Assembly: GCA_963780165.1 (NCBI GenBank)
Contig: CAWABB010000001.1
Span: forward strand, 62,001 to 126,000
DNA length: 64,000 nt
DNA from: CAWABB01 sp963780165
GTDB lineage: Bacteria; Bacteroidota; Ignavibacteria; UBA10030; UBA6906
Direction: 5' to 3'
Below, one piece after another: positions 60,504 through 64,000 of the stretch. A model generated the notes under the pieces. That model worked only from the letters and a program-made list of their open reading frames with translations. It did no database searches and was not told the origin of the DNA. The position numbers and the translations under genes are program-made. Every line of letters begins with the position of its first letter. The stretch's first letter is position 1.

Positions 60504-62000
60504 TCAGCGCGGATAGTTCGACCACCCTTCCGTCGATGAAGATCTCCGGCCGGATTTTCCCTTGCCCGCCGGCTGCCTCCGCCTGCCGCTTCCCTGGCCT
60601 TCGCGCCGTTGGGGCCGCTCCTGTCGTTGCGGCTGTTCCTGTCGTTGCGCGTGTTCCGGCCGCTGGGGATGCTCCATGCCGGCATGATGCTTCGGTTGTT
60701 CCTGGACGACATGGCCCTTCGGCTGCCCGTCACCGGCGTGCGGCTTCGAGCGTGCGCGACCTTCATGCCGCCCGGAGTGTCGGTCCCCGGCAGCGGGAGT
60801 CCGCCTGGACGGACGATGGTCACCACGTGCCGGCGGCTCGCCTGCATGATCGGCGTGCGACGCCTGCGTGGGTGCCCCCGGGTACGGGTCGACCGTGAAG
60901 CGCTTCCCGATGAAGCGCTCTATCCTGTGCAGCGGATCCTTCTCTTCCCTGCTCACGAACGTGACAGCATCGCCCGTCGCGCCGGCGCGGCCGGTCCGCC
61001 CGATCCGGTGGATGTAGTCCTCCGCGTACTGCGGCACGTCATAGTTGATAACGTGCGAAATTCCGGTGACGTCGATGCCACGGGCGGCAATGTCGGTTGC
61101 GACGAGCACGCGGAACTCCCCCCGCTTGAACCCTTCCAACGCTCGTTCGCGCTGGCCCTGAGTTCTGTTCGAGTGGATCGCCACCGCGTTGATCCCCTTG
61201 CGTGCCAGCCGGCGGGTGATCTTGTCGGCCCCGTGCTTCGTGCGCGAGAAGACAAGCACGCTGCCCATGCTCTCGGCTTCGAGAGCATGTACGAGCACGT
61301 CTGTCTTCAGCTCACGCGGCACAGCGTAGAAATGCTGCTTGACGGTCTCCACGGGGTTGCGGCGTTCGCCGACCTCGACGGTCTGCGGCGACTGCAGGAT
61401 GTCCCCGGCCAGATCCTTGATGTCCGGAGAAATCGTTGCCGAGAAGAGCAGCGTCTGCCGCTGCTTCGGGACTGCGTCAATGATCTTCTTGACGTCACGG
61501 ATGAATCCCATGTCGAGCATGCGGTCCGCCTCATCAAGCACAAGAACCTGGACGTGCGAGAGGTCGATCGCCCGCTGGTGAAGGTGATCGAGCAGCCGTC
61601 CGGGCGTCGCCACGACGATATCCACCCCCCGGCGAAGTTGCTTGACCTGCGCGTCCATCCCGACGCCGCCATAAATCGAGGCGGTCGTCAACGGGAGGAA
61701 GCGGCCATAGGCCGATGCGGCGAGCTGCACCTGCTGGGCAAGCTCGCGGGTCGGCGTGAGAATGAGCGCACGGGGCTTCCGGTGCGTCCCCTGCCGGTTG
61801 TCATCAAGTGAGAGCCGGTTGAGGATCGGAAGCACGAACGCCGCTGTCTTTCCCGTCCCCGTCTGCGCGCCAGCGATGAGGTCGCGACCCGCGATCACGT
61901 GTCGAATGGCGAGGGTTTGAATCGGCGTCGGCGTTGTGTAGCCGGCTGCCTGCACGCCTTGAAGAACGAGGTCGGAAAGACCTAGTTTGGTAAAACCCAT
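60504..62000 (-). CDS. DEAD-box ATP-dependent RNA helicase (RhlE-like)
   Basis: A 498-residue RNA helicase. Start MGFTKLGLSDLVLQGVQAAG, Q-motif GYTTPTPIQ, motif I AQTGTGKT, PTRELAQQ, DEAD box VLDEADRM, motif III SAT, then helicase C with HSNRTQGQRERAL, ATDIAARGID and HRIGRTGRAG. From about residue 385 a long tail rich in His, Arg, Gln and Pro follows, with repeated QRQE units, likely an RNA-binding disordered extension. The order of motifs fits RhlE. The ATG at 62000 starts the conserved part; the frame upstream to 62039 is discarded. It follows the RRM gene on the same strand after 228 bases. Confidence 0.94.
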   Translation of the reverse strand: MGFTKLGLSDLVLQGVQAAGYTTPTPIQTLAIRHVIAGRDLIAGAQTGTGKTAAFVLPILNRLSLDDNRQGTHRKPRALILTPTRELAQQVQLAASAYGRFLPLTTASIYGGVGMDAQVKQLRRGVDIVVATPGRLLDHLHQRAIDLSHVQVLVLDEADRMLDMGFIRDVKKIIDAVPKQRQTLLFSATISPDIKDLAGDILQSPQTVEVGERRNPVETVKQHFYAVPRELKTDVLVHALEAESMGSVLVFSRTKHGADKITRRLARKGINAVAIHSNRTQGQRERALEGFKRGEFRVLVATDIAARGIDVTGISHVINYDVPQYAEDYIHRIGRTGRAGATGDAVTFVSREEKDPLHRIERFIGKRFTVDPYPGAPTQASHADHAGEPPARGDHRPSRRTPAAGDRHSGRHEGRARSKPHAGDGQPKGHVVQEQPKHHAGMEHPQRPEHAQRQEQPQRQERPQRREGQGSGRRRQPAGKGKSGRRSSSTEGWSNYPR

Positions 62001-62228
62001 ACGATAAGCCTGTAATAAAGTGAAGTGAAGTCCGGCCAAGGTCCGTCCACAACGCGTGGCGGGGCCGTGCTACAATCCGTTCAACGCGCCGTCAGAAGTA
62101 AGGCTGGAGTCGTGTCGAAGATGGCGAGGGGGAATCAGTACCACGAGAGGTCGATTCGGCAAGCCGCTGGTTTGCAGTGCCGTAACATAGCGAATCTTAC
62201 GACCAAACACAAACCGCCTGCCTGACAA

Positions 62229-62525
62229 TCACCACGAACGTCGCCTGCCGCCGCCCCGGCCACCCTTGCTCTGCTTCCGTTGATCGCGAGGACGAGCCTC
62301 CGTGATGTCCATCGATTGACCCTTCAACTGGGTCCGGTGCAACCCCGCAATCGCCGCCTCTGCTTCAGATTTGTCAGGCATCTCAACGAACCCGAAACCT
62401 TTGGATACGCCGGAGAACTTGTCCTTGGCAAGGCTGACCGACGCGAGCTTGCCGAATGGTTCGAAAAGCGCCCGAAGTTCCGCCTCGGTGACATCACGCG
62501 AAAGATTCCCGATAAAGAGATTCAC
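62229..62525 (-). CDS. RRM-domain RNA-binding protein, GTG start
   Basis: A 98-residue glycine-rich RNA-binding protein: RNP2 LFIGNL near the N-terminus and RNP1 KGFGFVEM about 40 residues later, then a basic Gly/Arg tail (GGRGGGRRRSW). It begins with GTG at 62525, with AAGGGA about eight bases before it; no ATG fits. Small RRM proteins of this type are often cold-induced in bacteria. It is next to a DEAD-box helicase on the same strand, a common functional pairing in RNA remodelling. The long 5' region upstream would suit temperature regulation. Confidence 0.93.
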   Translation of the reverse strand: MNLFIGNLSRDVTEAELRALFEPFGKLASVSLAKDKFSGVSKGFGFVEMPDKSEAEAAIAGLHRTQLKGQSMDITEARPRDQRKQSKGGRGGGRRRSW

Positions 62526-62827
62526 TGTATATCCCTTGATATGTCAACGTTCGAATGAGTACAAACGCCCCCCTTCGATTCTCGGCAATCACGCATCCCC
62601 GGGGAAGCGTCTGATATAATGTACGCTAACTTACCGAGGTATCCAAACTCCCGGCATTTCATATTCCCATTACCGCGAAGCAGTTATCAAGTTGAGAAGG
62701 ATATTGGGCTTCACACCCGCTCAAGCTGAGGATACCGGCGAAAATGCTCCCATCATTCTGTGGCATCCCCTTTGCACTCAGAGCGAGGGACGCCCTGGAA
62801 AGCCCCTCACCACACGTGCCCGATCCC
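62526..62827. other. Divergent intergenic region, RRM gene / GH5 gene
   Basis: 302 bases with no supported gene. It holds a minus-strand promoter candidate (62618-62646) that would give the RRM mRNA a leader of about 90 bases, and a TATAAT at 62615-62620 on the plus strand without a good upstream partner. Confidence 0.45.
62618..62646 (-). promoter_or_regulatory. Candidate promoter of the RRM gene
   Basis: On the minus strand TTGGAT, 17 bases, TACATT: four of six matches to each sigma-70 box at ideal spacing. Confidence 0.3.
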
Positions 62828-64000
62828 ATGACCCGAGTCCGCCGCACCCTCATCTTCTCTGTCCTTATCGCCGTCTCCTTCGCCTGCCAGGCGCGCGGTC
62901 AAGGATTTCTGCACGCGTCGGGGCAAACCATCCGGGACGGGGCGGGCAACGAGATCCTGCTCCGCGGTATGGGGCTGGGCGGCTGGTTGGTCCCCGAGGG
63001 GTACATGCTGCAGACGTCAGGCTTCGCCAACTCTCCAACAGAGATCAATGCCGTCATCGTCGATCTGGTTGGACAGGCAAACGCGGACGAGTTCTGGCGG
63101 CGCTATCGCGCAAACTATGTGACGAAAAGGGACGTCGATTCTCTCGCCACCTGGGGGTTCAACTCCATCCGCCTCCCGATGCACTACAATCTCCTCACGC
63201 CCAAGGACCAACCCGGCGTCTATCTCGAATCCGGATTCGCATACATCGATTCCCTCCTTGCGTGGTGCAAGGCAAATAGACTGTATCTGATTCTCGATTT
63301 GCATTGCGCCCCCGGTGGCCAGAACTCCGGCAACATCAGCGACTACATCCCAGGCGAGCCATCGCTGTGGGAGAGCGAGGCCAACAGGCAGCGAACCGTC
63401 GATCTCTGGCGAACCCTCGCCGCACGGTATGCGTCCGACGAGTGGATCGGAGGGTACGACCTCATCAATGAAACCGCATGGGACCTCGGAGCCGGGAACG
63501 TCGCGTTGCGCGATCTCATGATCCGGATCACGAACGCCATCCGCGGGGTGGATCCCAACCACATTCTTTTCATCGAAGGCAACTGGTACGCCACCGACTT
63601 TAACGGGCTTGCGCCGAAGTGGGACAATAACATGGTGTACAGCTTTCACAAATACTGGAACTCCAACGACTTCTCTTCTATAAGCTATCTCCTGTCGCTG
63701 CGGAACGCGCAGAACGTCCCGCTCTGGCTCGGGGAGTCGGGCGAGAACTCCAATCATTGGTTCGCCGAATGCATTGCCCTTGTCGAATCGAACAACATCG
63801 GATGGGCCTGGTGGCCACATAAGAAGATCGAATCAATCGCCGGCCCCCTCTCCTCCAGGAAAACCCCCGGATACGATTACCTCCTCAAATACTGGTCGGG
63901 ACAGGTTTCCCGTCCGACGGTGGGCTATGCAGTTGACGCGCTTTTCGGCCAGGCCGAGAATCTGAAGATCGAGAAGTGCATCTACCAGCATGACGTCATC
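62828..64000 (+). CDS. Secreted GH5 family glycoside hydrolase (3' truncated)
   Basis: Open from the ATG at 62828 to the window end: 391 codons of a longer gene. Signal peptide residues about 1-25 (RRTLIFSVLIAVSFA). Then a family 5 TIM barrel with LRGMGLGGWLVPEGYM, GFNSIRLPMHYNLL, LILDLHCAPGGQN, the acid/base glutamate in YDLINETAWDLG and the nucleophile in LWLGESGENSNHW, and GWAWWPHK near the end. The substrate is a beta-glucan or related beta-linked polysaccharide; endoglucanase and exo-1,3-glucanase-like families both share these motifs. No ribosome binding site is evident. Its C-terminus, possibly with a T9SS domain, lies beyond the window. Confidence 0.9.
   Translation, partial: MTRVRRTLIFSVLIAVSFACQARGQGFLHASGQTIRDGAGNEILLRGMGLGGWLVPEGYMLQTSGFANSPTEINAVIVDLVGQANADEFWRRYRANYVTKRDVDSLATWGFNSIRLPMHYNLLTPKDQPGVYLESGFAYIDSLLAWCKANRLYLILDLHCAPGGQNSGNISDYIPGEPSLWESEANRQRTVDLWRTLAARYASDEWIGGYDLINETAWDLGAGNVALRDLMIRITNAIRGVDPNHILFIEGNWYATDFNGLAPKWDNNMVYSFHKYWNSNDFSSISYLLSLRNAQNVPLWLGESGENSNHWFAECIALVESNNIGWAWWPHKKIESIAGPLSSRKTPGYDYLLKYWSGQVSRPTVGYAVDALFGQAENLKIEKCIYQHDVI

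Noticed and set aside
60570..60670. Tandem repeat suspected as a CRISPR-like or satellite array
   Set aside because: The repetition codes for the QRQE-rich tail of the helicase; there are no spacers or constant repeats.
60609..61811. 400-codon plus-strand frame opposite the DEAD-box helicase
   Set aside because: All helicase motifs are on the minus strand; this frame has no recognisable domain.

Overview
The window is 64 kb of high-GC (about 60%) bacterial chromosome. The best hint to its origin is a C-terminal domain of about 85 residues with the core YPNPFNP and a later LGREV-like motif, typical of type IX secretion (T9SS) cargo. It occurs on five separate products: a chitinase, an amidase, a ScyD-like propeller, a multihaem cytochrome and a YCF48-like propeller. 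Together with three Ser/Thr kinases carrying TolB/FlgO, TPR or PD40 output regions, this points to the Bacteroidota/Ignavibacteriota side of the FCB group. That placement is inference from gene content. I saw no tRNA, rRNA, CRISPR array or transposase gene.

Layout, left half. 1-10.7 kb (+): the end of a Ser/Thr kinase, a DUF2339 membrane protein, a two-gene unit (31-aa peptide plus a channel-like protein) behind a Pho-box-like repeat, a lipoprotein MsrB, a 26-aa membrane peptide, a secreted papain-like peptidase and a kinase with a PD40 propeller. 11.1-18.4 kb (-): a chitin operon reading ROK sugar kinase, MFS permease, GH18 chitinase, GH94 chitobiose phosphorylase and T9SS-targeted GH18 chitinase. 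It describes extracellular chitin cleavage, uptake and phosphorolysis. 18.8-27.5 kb (+): a T9SS-targeted amidase, a small putative outer-membrane protein, a kinase with an HGD catalytic loop, and a soluble one-protein two-component system (GAF-HisKA-REC-AraC). 27.7-36.0 kb (+): surface proteins, including a five-haem T9SS cytochrome next to a single-haem propeller lipoprotein, and a lipoprotein/propeller gene split by a +1 frameshift.

Layout, right half. 36.1-41.9 kb (-): a group 1 [NiFe] uptake hydrogenase (small, large, cytochrome b, protease) with all six cysteines of the oxygen-tolerant proximal cluster, a 78-aa orphan and a stripped-down sigma-54 activator. 42-45.2 kb (+): MFS transporter, COG2085 reductase and metallophosphoesterase. 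45.3-49.8 kb (-): glutamate synthase large subunit without a neighbouring small subunit. 50.4-60.1 kb: a potassium module in unusual order (kdpC, 35-aa ORF, kdpF, kdpA, kdpB, porin, hypothetical) on the minus strand, divergent from kdpD-kdpE. 60.5-62.5 kb (-): a DEAD-box helicase and an RRM protein. The window ends inside a secreted GH5 glycosidase.

Most genes sit in tight same-strand groups with 4-8 bp overlaps, and rho-independent-type hairpins close several of them. I found no certain new defence or mobile system. The most unusual items are the rearranged kdp operon with an extra small ORF, the channel-like protein lacking the TVGYGD filter, the six-cysteine hydrogenase beside an atypical sigma-54 activator, and the surface cytochrome/propeller pair.
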